Shown here piece by piece: positions 8,400 through 17,622 of a DNA stretch of 22,643 nucleotides. The stretch lies in NCBI GenBank assembly GCA_900617975.1, contig UZAE01012029.1, forward strand, positions 63,214 to 85,856, given 5' to 3'. The DNA comes from Rodentolepis nana (taxonomy: Eukaryota; Platyhelminthes; Cestoda; Cyclophyllidea; Hymenolepididae). Numbering within the stretch: the stretch's first letter is position 1; every line of letters starts with the position of its first letter. A program made the position numbers and the translations under genes. Below the pieces are notes generated by a model. That model searched no databases. It was given only the letters and a program-made list of their open reading frames with translations, and had not been told where the DNA came from.

Positions 8400-8756
8400 C
8401 TAGTTTCTTCCACTATTTTGTGAATATTGTTGAATCTGAGTGCAAGATCGAGAAAATATTATTAAATACACTGGGATAAACTCGATTTTCAGTAACCCAA
8501 TGAGCAAAACTTGAAAACATACTGGATTAATCCGAGTAGCATAGGGTTTCACAGAGTCGAGTGTTTCATTTTGGTCTTTGTTGAACAAGGAAATATACTT
8601 ACCTGAATGGCATTCCGTTATGAACTAAATAGATATTTAGGTTACTCTCTTCGCACCACTCTTGCTAGTTGCTCAATGAATGAAACGACTTACCTTCCAG
8701 GCAATTTGAGTTCGCATGAGATTACTACGTTCGGATTTATTGTACTCCACCGGCTC
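8400..8756 (-). CDS. Four-exon gene (3' part or small gene), unknown function
   Basis: Four exons on the minus strand, 8756-8694, 8624-8603, 8575-8523 and 8435-8400 (TAG stop), join in phase into 57 residues. Splice sites are strong: GCCAG acceptor, AAG/GTAAGT, TATTTAG acceptor, CAG/GTAAGT, CAAAG acceptor, CCA/GTATGT, CACTCAG acceptor. The product runs from EPVEYNKSERSNLMRTQIAW to INPIQQYSQNSGRN; it is polar with no membrane segment, and I do not recognise the family. The first exon contains an ATG at 8717-8715, so with spliced-leader trans-splicing at 8757 the gene could be complete at 44 residues. Otherwise 5' exons are missing from this model. Its stop lies 187 bp upstream of the CFAP206 start codon on the same strand, which fits a polycistronic arrangement. 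Confidence 0.5.
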
Positions 8757-8765
8757 CTGGCAATG

Positions 8766-9072
8766 AAATTGTAGTAGAGAAAGATTAAATCAGTTGTTTC
8801 TGAATAAAATTCTTTCAACTTATGTAAATTGGACATTGTCAAAATAAGCTACAACCTTCGGAATACTTTCTTATTTTATATACTATTTATTATATGTTCG
8901 CTTACCGGAGCTAATTAAAATTCATCCACCCCCTCCCTTGAGTAAGACTTAAATAGGACTAATTACTTTAAGAGTCAGAATATCACTAATTCAATTTTCT
9001 TCTGCTTCCAGTAGCAATTGGTAAGGACGAAAATGAACTCAAGAACTTTCATCGATCTGATGAAAGTGATCA
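8766..9072. other. Non-coding spacer
   Basis: AT-rich. The minus strand has a donor-like CCG/GTAAGC at 8912-8906, but all three frames before it are closed by stops, so no coding exon is called. Confidence 0.35.
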
Positions 9073-9078
9073 TTTATT
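9073..9078 (-). terminator. Polyadenylation signal for the 9132-9409 candidate
   Basis: Minus-strand AATAAA, 53 nt past the TGA at 9134-9132. Confidence 0.4.
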
Positions 9079-9131
9079 TCTATAAAACCTTAATCAATTT
9101 CAAATTAAATATGATGGCATTTTGAATACCC

Positions 9132-9409
9132 TCAACTTAGCTTCCACTGTCTGACAGAGCAGGCTAACAGCAGAATGAAGATGCCCAATGGTGGGGCACA
9201 ATGGAAGCGTTCCTTAATCTTTCGTTGTTTAGACACTGGCCGATGCTTCCTATTGGTATTCAAATCTTGATATACCACCACAAACGTCTTTTTCGCTAAT
9301 AAATGCATTCCCTGAACCGTAAATGAATGAATTAAAGATCAGCCTGGACATATGAAATTTCCATCGTGGCGTATCGAAGCTCTGCGGGCCTTGTGCAGTC
9401 ACTGACCAT
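9132..9409 (-). CDS. Candidate two-exon small membrane protein, unknown
   Basis: Exon 9409-9350 (ATG at 9409) and exon 9311-9132 are separated by a 38 nt intron, 9349-9312, with donor TAT/GTCCAG (weak) and acceptor TACGGTTCAG. The spliced product has 79 residues. It starts MVSDCTRPAELRYATMEISY. Residues about 38-56 are strongly basic (NRKHRPVSKQRKIKER), followed by a hydrophobic segment LGIFILLLACSV near 61-72 and a short tail RQWKLS. A basic stretch before a single hydrophobic helix suggests a tail-anchored or small membrane protein with the basic side in the cytoplasm, but this is inference. Alternatively the second exon alone, from ATG 9308, gives 58 residues. The intron, if unspliced, ends the frame at TAA. 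AATAAA follows at 9078-9073. No family recognised. Confidence 0.35.
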
Positions 9410-9595
9410 TTTGACACTCCAGACGATTTAGAGGATCTTGACTAAGATTCCAGATGGATTCAATGCTCAAATGTACAGATGAACTATTTCCGTTCGGAGG
9501 TGTTGGAAAATAAAAGAAAGATTGAACAAGTTGACAATTGGTTGTGAATTCTTCAAGTAGTTGACATTTCTTGCTAAACTACTTCAAATTTCAAG
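9410..9595. other. No gene recognised
   Basis: Spacer upstream of the small membrane-protein candidate. No TATA-like element was assigned and no repeat recognised. Confidence 0.3.
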
Positions 9596-9840
9596 GTGGT
9601 TGAGGGCCATAATTTTTTTTATTAGAGTAATTTAAGGGTATTTTGGGAGATTAATTAGGTTAAAACACATATATTTCAACTAATTACTTTCACTGAAATA
9701 TTTAACCTATATTCCATAACTCATAAGTCCCAAAAATTTGTAAGATGTCGATATTTGGACGCTCATAAAACTGAAAATTGGCAGAATTTCAAGCTGAAAT
9801 ATGTGTTTTAATTCAAAACCATCATGGCTTCGAATCACCC
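9596..9840. repeat. Imperfect palindromic element
   Basis: Left arm TTAAAACACATATATTTCAACT (9660-9681, 22 bp) pairs with the right arm at 9792-9811 apart from a two-base indel and one mismatch. Farther out, GGTGGTTGAGGGCCAT (9596-9611) has a partial inverted partner around ATGGCTTCGAATCACC (9824-9839). There is no coding capacity. It may be a decayed foldback or MITE-type element. No target-site duplication is visible. Confidence 0.35.
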
Positions 9841-10067
9841 CTCCTTAAATGGTTTAGGTGGTAAAACCATCTAAGTTGGATCATTTTCTTGTATGTTCAA
9901 AACAACCATAAGTTCTATCATGCATTCTTTGAAATCACATTTATCAGTGATAACATTAATTGAATTATGTTTTTTGTGTCGTATAAAGAGGTAGAGGTAT
10001 GCCAGGGTGAAATATAATTACCAATAATTATTTAATAATTTTCTTCATCGAAAGTGATTTTTCAACT
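9841..10067. other. No gene recognised
   Basis: AT-rich spacer without recognisable coding or repeat content. Confidence 0.3.
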
Positions 10068-10070
10068 TAC

Positions 10071-10115
10071 GTATTCTTCACATAATCATTGAGTACCAAT
10101 TGGGTCTTATTTTGC
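10071..10115 (-). other. Possible orphan exon
   Basis: Minus-strand segment bounded by the acceptor CAATAGTTTGCAG and a consensus donor GTAAGT. It reads KQNKTQLVLNDYVKN in one frame. The phase at its end does not fit the next exon found (8756), so it cannot be joined to any model here. It may be chance or part of an undetected gene. Confidence 0.2.
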
Positions 10116-11683
10116 TTCTGCAAACTATTGTGAAGTGCTCCATATTACATATAGTTCCAGTCGAACGGTAGTAGGCTTTGACTACAACAAATGAGAGCTC
10201 CTGTTGTAAAGTGCATAAAGAATTTCCAGCCCTGCAATTTGGGGGTGTCTTGTTGAAGAGTTTTTGAGAATCGAAACAACCAGATGATGGATTTCAATTC
10301 TGCACCTAAGTATTAGAATTTAAGTTAAGGTTGCGGTTGGGCCAAGTAGTTCTTAACTTATTCATCTGTGGGGATTTTGAGAGCAGCCACTTTACGATTA
10401 GCTATGAAGGAAAGAGTAGAATTTGTAATTGATGCTGCAATTTAAAGGGGAGGTTTGAATTCATTTGTATCAGCCTAAATCAGTCCAAGTGCAGAAGCTA
10501 GCCTACATCCGGTTTGATCAAGTTGACTTAAGATGAACCGTCACAAGTTAATCGAAGACTAGAATGATGGCGTATTGGCATGCCAAGTGAAATAGGAAAG
10601 GCGAAAACCCTCATAACAGGTTTGAAATCACTCGCTGCATTTGAACTCGTAGAGCATACGATGTCTAGAAACCCGGTTTCTGCGTTCTGCTTGTATCTGT
10701 CTACTCTCCTCTTAAATGTACCTTGATACAATAAAGAAAGCTATGACCACGTCAAACTACCTTCTCGATGTGTATCATAGAGGGTAAACTCGAATTTCGA
10801 AGGCAATTTGAATCAGTTTTTTGGTAAAGTCGCCAAAAGTTTTGAGTGCTAAAATAGGCAGAATTTGAAAAAGTAAAAAGAACATGCTATGCTCCCCTTG
10901 ACTCCGCTTCTGGACTAACTCAGGAAATCATTAAGCACGAGGTGACTACTATGACAAGGCCTTGGTGTAAAAAGCTAAATCTACAAAAATATTCAAACAT
11001 ATTGGCATCTATTAAATTATGTTGGAATCACGCACTCGTCTCTGATTTCCCATTGATTTTTGTCAGCGCTTTGAAATGCTGCCCAATTTATTCTGTTTGG
11101 CGTATTACGGAACTCGGGTCGTTGATAATACCCGATTCGATCTTCTGTTCTTACGCTGCTAGTGGGGATGCCTTTCTACTTCTTAAGCACTTCCATTTAG
11201 TTGTTGGAAATAGAATCTTGGACAAGAGCCCCCCCCCCACCTTTACTATGAAAGTAGCATTATTGTGCCTTAGAGTTTAATCTTTCCTACCAAAATTTGA
11301 GTGGTAAAACGAGCTCAAGATATCCGTGACATGGCATCAATTCATTTGAGTGAATTTCTCACGAAATACGGTCCAAACGGTATAAAATCTTATACTTCAA
11401 TTCTACTTACCGCAGCTAAGTAGAAATATCAAAATATCTGGTGAAATCTTATCGCCATTATATTCAATTATTTAGTAATAAATACAACTCCTTGTTCTAT
11501 TTCCTGAAATTAGATTCTGATGCCTAATTCCTGCACCCATAACTATTCAAATTATTAAAAAGAAGATCTTAGTTCAAGATTTAATGTTTATAATTTGCAA
11601 CAAATATGTAGTCATTAAAAGATATAGAAATACATTTTAAAATACATAAATGTGGCAAGAGGACAAGCGATAACAAATATTTA
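10116..11683. other. Unassigned region with overlapping ORFs of unclear status
   Basis: Open frames occur on both strands at 10528-10731 (minus, 67 codons) and 10942-11280 (plus, 112 codons). None shows a recognisable motif, and the reverse frame of the second is interrupted only by scattered stops. Slightly higher G+C than the surroundings suggests decayed coding or transposon sequence. A C10 run lies at about 11230-11239, and CTACTTA/TAAGTAG forms a small hairpin near 11404-11424. Confidence 0.3.
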
Positions 11684-12028
11684 TCAGGACAAAGACAATT
11701 GTTTACTGCCAATTTCCAATGGATTTGCACTGCTATCTATTTGGTATTCTTGTACTCTTCTCTTCTCCAACTCTTCATACTCGTCACACAGCCTTTCTAG
11801 AGACAGAAATTCCCACACACTGCGAGGAGACTCGCTGCTTGTGTCGTCTCTAGACTCTCATCCTTCCACCGGTACTTCCACCTCCATAGGCGGATCCTTT
11901 CAAACACGTCCACGTCTAGTAGAAGGAAAGAAGCGTTGCGCTGCCCATTGCAGAAAGTTAGCGAAAGTGAAAAAATTTTCGTAGTTTTTGGAGCTGGCAA
12001 TTAAGCCAACTGACTCGACTTTGATAAT
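11684..12028 (-). pseudogene. Decayed reading frame with two in-frame TGA codons
   Basis: One minus-strand frame stays open for 115 codons except for TGA at 11902-11900 and 11860-11858. Protein-like content continues on both sides: NFFTFANFLQWAAQRFF before, MEVEVPVEG between, and a Ser/Asp-rich stretch followed by a charged, heptad-like segment (ERLCDEYEELEKRRVQEYQ) after, to a TGA at 11686-11684. TGA typically arises from CGA by C-to-T change at a CpG, so an old retrocopy or dead exon is a natural reading. Alternatively, splicing within the segment removes the stops. Plus-strand and other-frame ORFs here (11652-11984 plus, 11797-12000 minus) overlap it and look like shadows. The family is not recognised. 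Confidence 0.35.
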
Positions 12029-13874
12029 TCATTTGTGCTATTAACATATTATCAATAATCTTAATTGTATCTATTTTCCCATAACGAAATTGTGACAAAC
12101 TGCTGCTATTTATTCAATTAGTGTACTCTAATTTAATATTTTTGGACTTTTGTTGTTTGAAGTTATATGAACTGTAATTTATTAAAAATAGCAACAAAAG
12201 AGCACGGGGCTTAAGATAGTTCATTAAACTATTATTCTTGTCAGTTTAAAATTGTATACAGTTACTGACAACTTGACAGTTATTTGGATAAAATCTGTAA
12301 TCATTTTGGTGGGGTTTTGACCTCTGGACAGCTTATATTCCTATATGAAAACTTTGTTTGGTTAAAAACGTCTTGGTTTAACGCGAAATTTGTCTACCTC
12401 CTCGTAAGCTCTCAAAATCTGACTCAGAGCATGGTAATAGTGATGGAGCAAGGTCTTCCAGACTCTTTCTTTACAACTGAAGGTCAACTGAAGGGTTACA
12501 CAAGCCCAAATACAAAGGGGATAATATAAACAAAAGCCTTGAAGTTTATGAAATCAAATTGATGGGCGTAAGTGCTGAAATTCATGACGCATACGAGGTG
12601 TTACAAATGCACCTCTATTTATGAAGCCAGGAGTGGGTGGACTTACTACTTTGTTCAATAGATTTTAAACTGGACCTAAAATATGAGTATTTTTTCTGTT
12701 TAAATAAACAAAATCTCATATTAACTCCTGACAACTGTAACTTCAAGGGATGAATGGTTTCGAGCATTTTAAAAAGGTGGCTTATAGGGAATAAATAAGT
12801 TTGAGCTTGGAGGAACAGACATTAGGCGGTAAAAATTATGGACTCACAATTTCTAGTATTTAACTCTTTAATGCCCGAATTGTTCTTTTGAAAAATGCAC
12901 CCAATCACACTTACTGTTGTCGACAGGCGAACATGTTTCAATCGGCAACACCTCCTTCTGTGTTACGAATCTAATACCAATGGAGCTTATTTTGAAAGAG
13001 GAGCGAACGGTTCTGCACGACGATATAACACTAATAAACATTAAGAGTTGTAATCTAAGTGTATTTTCACCGTTCCTTCCATTTGGATCGGCTCAATAAA
13101 TTAATTACGAAAAATAGAAATTGCATCAATAATGGCCATGACCAACGAGAGTGCGAATAGCTTGAGTAAATAGTGAAACTAAATTTTTAATTTTAATAAT
13201 TTTAATAATTGTTTAAATTTACATTTAATTAAATAAATAAATGACAAACCCTAATGGATAAGACTAAGGGAAAACTGTTGTCAAGATCGTCGACTATATC
13301 GCAGATTTTTCTCCTTCCGTGTTATCAGACAGGATTAATGAAGTATGAATGCTAATCAGGGTGTTCAAACTTGAATCATCATCCAGAGGCGAGATGGTGG
13401 AGCAATAAATGCCAGTGTCGAAAACTTATACAAAGGCACTGAAAACGATAGTCATTTTATCCACAAATAGGGCACGAACCAATCCCTTTCTAGCTGTAAA
13501 ATAGGATAATGTCAACTTTAGAGTCTGTAGACAGTTAGGAGCAAATACAAGTGCTAGGCTAATCTGTTAATTACAATCTTTTTGCAATGCGAATGGTAGA
13601 AAGATGAAGTGGTTTATGCTTCAACATTGAATACTAATATATGGGAAATTTATGTAATAGTAAGTACCAACAAAGGAAAAAAAATAATTGTGACTATGTG
13701 CGATATACAAACTTTTGAAAAGAAATGAAATAACGAATGTTTTACTAGGATCACTTTTCTACATATTTTGTCACTTCACATAGGATGGCTTACGCTTTCT
13801 ACCCAAGTGGAATCATTTATTTAATGCAGCGGATTGTTACACCAAAACGCTTTGACTTGTCCTCAGAAATCGCT
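12029..13874. other. Long region without a confident gene
   Basis: A plus-strand 81-codon ORF (12284-12529) and a plus-strand 60-codon ORF (12917-13099) show no motif. The minus strand of the latter holds a 57-codon ORF with a donor-like AACA/GTAAGT near 12910. Neither is called. AT-rich simple sequence (AATTTTAAT repeats) lies at about 13181-13215. Confidence 0.3.
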
Positions 13875-14147
13875 TTATTGTGAAAGGCTCCCTGCCTCTG
13901 AGGTATAGAGGAATCAGACTTACCATATGGAACACGTTTATTTGGGCTGTGTGCAATTGAAAAGGAGATTAGTCCTTACATACAACTGCGGTTACGTTAA
14001 GAATGCCATGACTATTAATTGGTGAATGATTGAGAGATCTTTGAACTCGAGACTCCATTTAATTCCGTACGTAATGACTACGAGATAAGTAGCACGCCGC
14101 TCTTTCCAGAAGGTTCTCGTGTGGATGGGATTCTTTGGTTCAGCCAT
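13875..14147 (-). CDS. Candidate tiny three-exon gene, unknown
   Basis: Possible exons 14147-14071 (ATG at 14147), 13946-13924 and 13897-13875 join in phase to 40 residues. It starts MAEPKNPIHTRTFWKERRA and ends PNKRVPYEAGSLSQ. Splice sites are TTAC/GTACGG, GCACACAG acceptor, ATG/GTAAGT and ATACCTCAG acceptor. The second intron would be only 26 nt, shorter than the 29 nt CFAP206 intron, which is a serious doubt. AATAAA (13879-13874) overlaps the TAA stop, which would make the 3' end extremely compact. An unspliced reading of the first exon gives a 51-residue ORF to 13992. Function not recognised. Confidence 0.2.
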
Positions 14148-14189
14148 GTTAGAGTAGTGCTCCCCACACCAGACAAGTAGAGTTGCCAA

Positions 14190-15837
14190 TTATATTTCAG
14201 GTTACGAGTTTCTAACTTCCCAAACTTATAATGCTGAATTGTAATTATGCGAGGGGTTACATCGATTCTTATGCTATTACTAAATTAAGAAATATTTTGA
14301 ATTTGTTTAGTTGGACGAATAAAAATATCTTAAGTGTGTTCTCGCCGTCATTTATAGGTCCTACATCATTGAAAAGCCACAAATTTTGCCTTTTTTATTA
14401 TCCCCAATTATGAATATTAGTGATTATGACGACCAATTATTGTAAATCTAATACATTATTATCTTTAGCTTAAACATTTGATGAATTTGATGTTGCGTAC
14501 TCAGATTTTCTGCAGGATAACGTTCAGGACTTTCCCTTTGATTAATGAAACCTTTACCCTAAAGCAGTTTACTCATTAATACTTAAAAAAATTGTACACT
14601 AAAATCACCCTTCCGGTAAAGTATGGAACAGGGAGATGCCACAATTTCATTATGGGAATAATTCTACCTCGAAACTTTGCTACATGCATTTTTTATTTTA
14701 ATCATCCGATTTGTTCCTTAAATCAAAAAAATCTTCTCAATTAACTTTACATAGCACGGACATTAATTCACCAAGAACATCAGAGATTGCATCTTGAAAA
14801 TTCAGTAGCAACATGAGTTGTACCCCTTTTGAGAAAGTGAAAAATTCAGAACTTTTTGAACATGGGTTAATGGTACCTGGTGTGCGTTAAATACTCTCTC
14901 AAGGTCGAAATTCTGAACTACACTCCAGCTATTTTGCTATTTAGCTAGTCAGTCAGGTGGGAAAATATCTAATCGAATAATTTCCTTCTGGATAATTACG
15001 TTTTAAACTATTACTTTTGCTAAATTCCCTTTGAACTTTATACCTCAATATTCAAGTCACCTGGAGGTCAAGGACGAATTTTGTTAGTGCCCGAATAACT
15101 GATGTTACTATTTCAAATTGTAGCTTATAACGCGCTATAGCCTGATTAAAACTTGTGAAATTGCGCGTTTTCATAGGCTGCGATAAGAGCACAAAACACT
15201 GTGAGGATGCTGTTGATTTCATCCGAATATTTCTCACGTAAGCAAATGAAATTATTTCACTTTCTCCGCATAAATTTGCCATTTCCGAGTCTGAGAAGAG
15301 GATTAATCACTCTTCTTCCTCGTTGCTAAAGCTTTGTCTGGACAAGGCTCACATAATTCGTGTCAAAATGACATTTCACATTTCCTCCATTTTATTTTCG
15401 TGTTCAATTAAATAGCACGCCTTAACTTTTAAATTAAGTCTCAATTATTTTGATGTCAAAGCTATTCTATCTTGTTGAGACTCGACAAATCGTATTCACC
15501 CTAAATGAGTATCGATTTCCAATCGTTTCGTGATAAAAACTCATTGTAGAAGGAGAGATAAGAGAAGATGCCCTGCCAAATTGTTTAAAAATGCCTTTTA
15601 TCTATAGAAATACTATTCAAGGTTGGCAGGCAAGTGCATCTTTGCTTATTTGTGGAAAATTAGCTCAACGAAGTTTGTAAATAAAAATAGCAGATGAAGT
15701 GTCTCTTTAGTATCAAAAGGAGACGTGAAGTTTACTTTTTCGATTTGGGGCTTTCCTCTTAATATCCAACGCAATAAGTACTGCAAAGATTAAAAGAAAA
15801 TGAAATTGTTTAAAAGTGTAAATGATTGTCATTTATC
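14190..15837. other. No confident gene
   Basis: Contains a plus ORF (14231-14413) without motifs and a minus 76-codon ORF (15282-15052) from an ATG that ends close to a donor-like CTCCAG/GTGACT. The latter has even composition and could be a first exon, but no partner exon was found. Confidence 0.3.
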
Positions 15838-15850
15838 ATAAGTGGATAAA

Positions 15851-16170
15851 GAGGTGCGCGATAGACTTACCTCCACGCGGTGCTCCCTGGGCATTCATAA
15901 GACAGAAAACTCTATACACCGGCAGCTGACTTCTGACTTCAAACTACCATCACCCCACTGTATGTCATATTCGACCACTTCCACAGTATTCACCTAACCT
16001 TACCTTTTCTCTACCTTTTTGTCAGTCTCTTTTACGTCTGTGAAACACTCTTCTGTTCCTCCTCCCCTTCGACTTTTTTGTGACTTTGATATTCTTCCCC
16101 ACTGTGAAGCCAGAAGTCAACTAAAGAGCTAATGATAATCATTATAAAGCCTTCCATTTAATATAAATAA
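15851..16170 (+). repeat. SINE-like repeat, copy 2 (full length, with target-site duplication)
   Basis: Begins GAGGTGCGCGATAGACTTAC and proceeds through GGTGCTCCCTGGGCA, CTTCTGACTTCAAACTACC, CATATTCGACCACTTCC, a C/T-rich tract and GTGAAGCCAGAAGTCAACT to a tail CCATTTAATATAAATAA. It is flanked by ATAAGTGGATAAA (15838-15850) and ATAAGTGGATGAA (16171-16183), a 13 bp duplication with one difference. The A/T-rich tail plus a duplication of this length indicates insertion by LINE-type target-primed reverse transcription. ATTCGAC is reminiscent of a Pol III B-box core, but no convincing A box was found. Confidence 0.85.
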
Positions 16171-16183
16171 ATAAGTGGATGAA

Positions 16184-16871
16184 AAATTGAAATGATGAAT
16201 TTTATTAATTGAGCAAGTAAATTTTTGTTACATTTGGTTTAAGCGACTATCCGACCCCGTATGAAGTTGACAGCTAGCTGATTAAAGCTGTTAATTCTAG
16301 AGGGAGATTAATCTAAAGGGGTGGTTGAAAGAACAACTTTCTTTAAAAATCTTAGGAGATGTATATGGAAAACTAGGAAATTAGAAGCACATGATCTGAA
16401 ATTTTATTCAAAACTTAAGATAATTGTTTTTATAGTGCTGTCACACCATGCCCACGTATGATCTTCAAATGTTCAAAAATATCCATTTTTCGACTGTCTT
16501 ACTCAGATTTTGTATTTGCTTCTAACCACTTATGTCTCTCTGCCATTAAGTACAATTGCACTTAAAATGTGAAAATGAATTAGGCACAAAAGCGATTTTT
16601 TAGCAAAAAAGCCTATAAGCGTTGAATAAAAAACTTGTCATTGGCATTCGTTAAATTCGCGAATGCAATCATTCAATGTCAGGAAAATTTACGCCTAAAT
16701 AAATTAGTTGGCTGCGTTTTAAATCAATAGCAATATTTTTGATCACACTCGTAAGTAATTCATGTCAATGACGCAGAGAAAAGAAAGAATTTTAGAGTTT
16801 AATTGACGTGAACAACTATGAGTGGAAAAAGAAATATTAATTTTGAAAACGATGAATTAGCAGTTCTCCTA
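16184..16871. other. Spacer between two inverted SINE copies
   Basis: AT-rich, 688 bp including flanks. No ORF or motif recognised. It would form the loop if the two flanking SINE copies paired in a transcript. Confidence 0.4.
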
Positions 16872-16883
16872 ATTCTTAAAATA

Positions 16884-17184
16884 TTTATTATATCAAATGG
16901 CAGGTGTTTTGATGGTTATCATTAATCCTTTAGTTGACTTTAGGCTTCACAGAGGGAAAGAAACATCAAAGTGAAAAAAGTCAAGAGGGAGGCGAGGAAC
17001 AGACCAGTATTTCAATGACGTAAAAGCGACAGACACGAAGGTAGAAAAAAGGTGAGGTGAGTAATGTGGAAGTAGTCCGGTGGTAGTTTGAAGTCAGAAG
17101 TCAACTGCCATTTAATTGACTTTTGTCGTATGAGCATACGTTGCCCAGGGTGCACCACGTGGAGGGGAGTCTATCGCGCACCCC
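16884..17184 (-). repeat. SINE-like repeat, copy 3 (inverted, with 12 bp target-site duplication)
   Basis: Reverse-oriented copy reading GGGGTGCGCGATAGACTC at its 5' end (17184) and CCATTTGATATAATAAAT at its tail (16884). Perfect 12 bp direct repeats ATTCTTAAAATA at 16872-16883 and 17185-17196 mark the insertion. About 20 bp around the CATATTCGAC block are deleted relative to copies 2 and 4. The minus-strand ORF 17304-17101 runs into its 5' end and is not a gene. Confidence 0.88.
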
Positions 17185-17300
17185 ATTCTTAAAATAGCTA
17201 CCCAGAGAGGTGAGCTTCTTGCCGATCCTGACTTTTCCCCTTTCCACTACACATTCACACTGACCTCTTTTCACTAACATCGACTGGTCAAATTCTGTGG

Positions 17301-17335
17301 TCAAGTATTTTCAGTCGGGCCCACTGAAAACTTGA
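17301..17335. repeat. Hairpin
   Basis: TCAAGTATTTTCAGT (17301-17315) and ACTGAAAACTTGA (17323-17335) are complementary with a two-base bulge around the loop CGGGCCC. No U-tract terminator context or known RNA was recognised. Confidence 0.45.
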
Positions 17336-17475
17336 CTCTTCTGTAACATGGCCCTCTCTTTCTCCCTGTTTCTTCTAAGTCCCATTTACTTTCCATTTGT
17401 TTCTGTATCTACTTTAGTGCTTTGTTAACGTCATATTTAATGTCTTTAGTATTTATACCCACTGAAATTTTCTTA

Positions 17476-17622
17476 TTAAACTGTTGAAATACATTTAATT
17501 GGGGTGAATCCAAGGTCGGGGTACAAACACCAACCAAGCTGCATGCCTATACCTCCGCAGTCACGTGTTAATACCAGTTCCAATACCCTTGAGAGGGCAT
17601 TATATTCCCTGCCTCTCACGAT
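17476..17622 (-). other. G+C-richer ORF island, possibly repeat-derived
   Basis: A 48-codon minus-strand frame opens directly after an acceptor-like TTTAACTGCAG (17633-17623) and ends at TAA (17478-17476). It includes SRVLELVLTRDCGGIGMQLG, has protein-like composition and is more G+C-rich than its surroundings. ATTAAA follows about 30-40 nt past the stop on the same strand. It could be a terminal exon or a fragment of a dispersed element. No family is recognised. Confidence 0.25.

Noticed and set aside
8560..8764. G-protein gamma-like domain in the four-exon gene
   Set aside because: A vague resemblance around FITECHSDQNETL, but no CAAX box and key positions do not align.
12917..13099. 60-codon plus ORF and its 57-codon antisense partner near a GTAAGT
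   Set aside because: No acceptor, partner exon or motif supports either strand.
17101..17304. 67-codon minus ORF
   Set aside because: It runs from flanking sequence into the 5' end of SINE copy 3; no independent coding evidence.
17342..17493. Solo LTR (starts TGTAACATGG, ends AAATACA)
   Set aside because: No flanking duplication, no second copy in the window and no convincing primer-binding site or polypurine tract.
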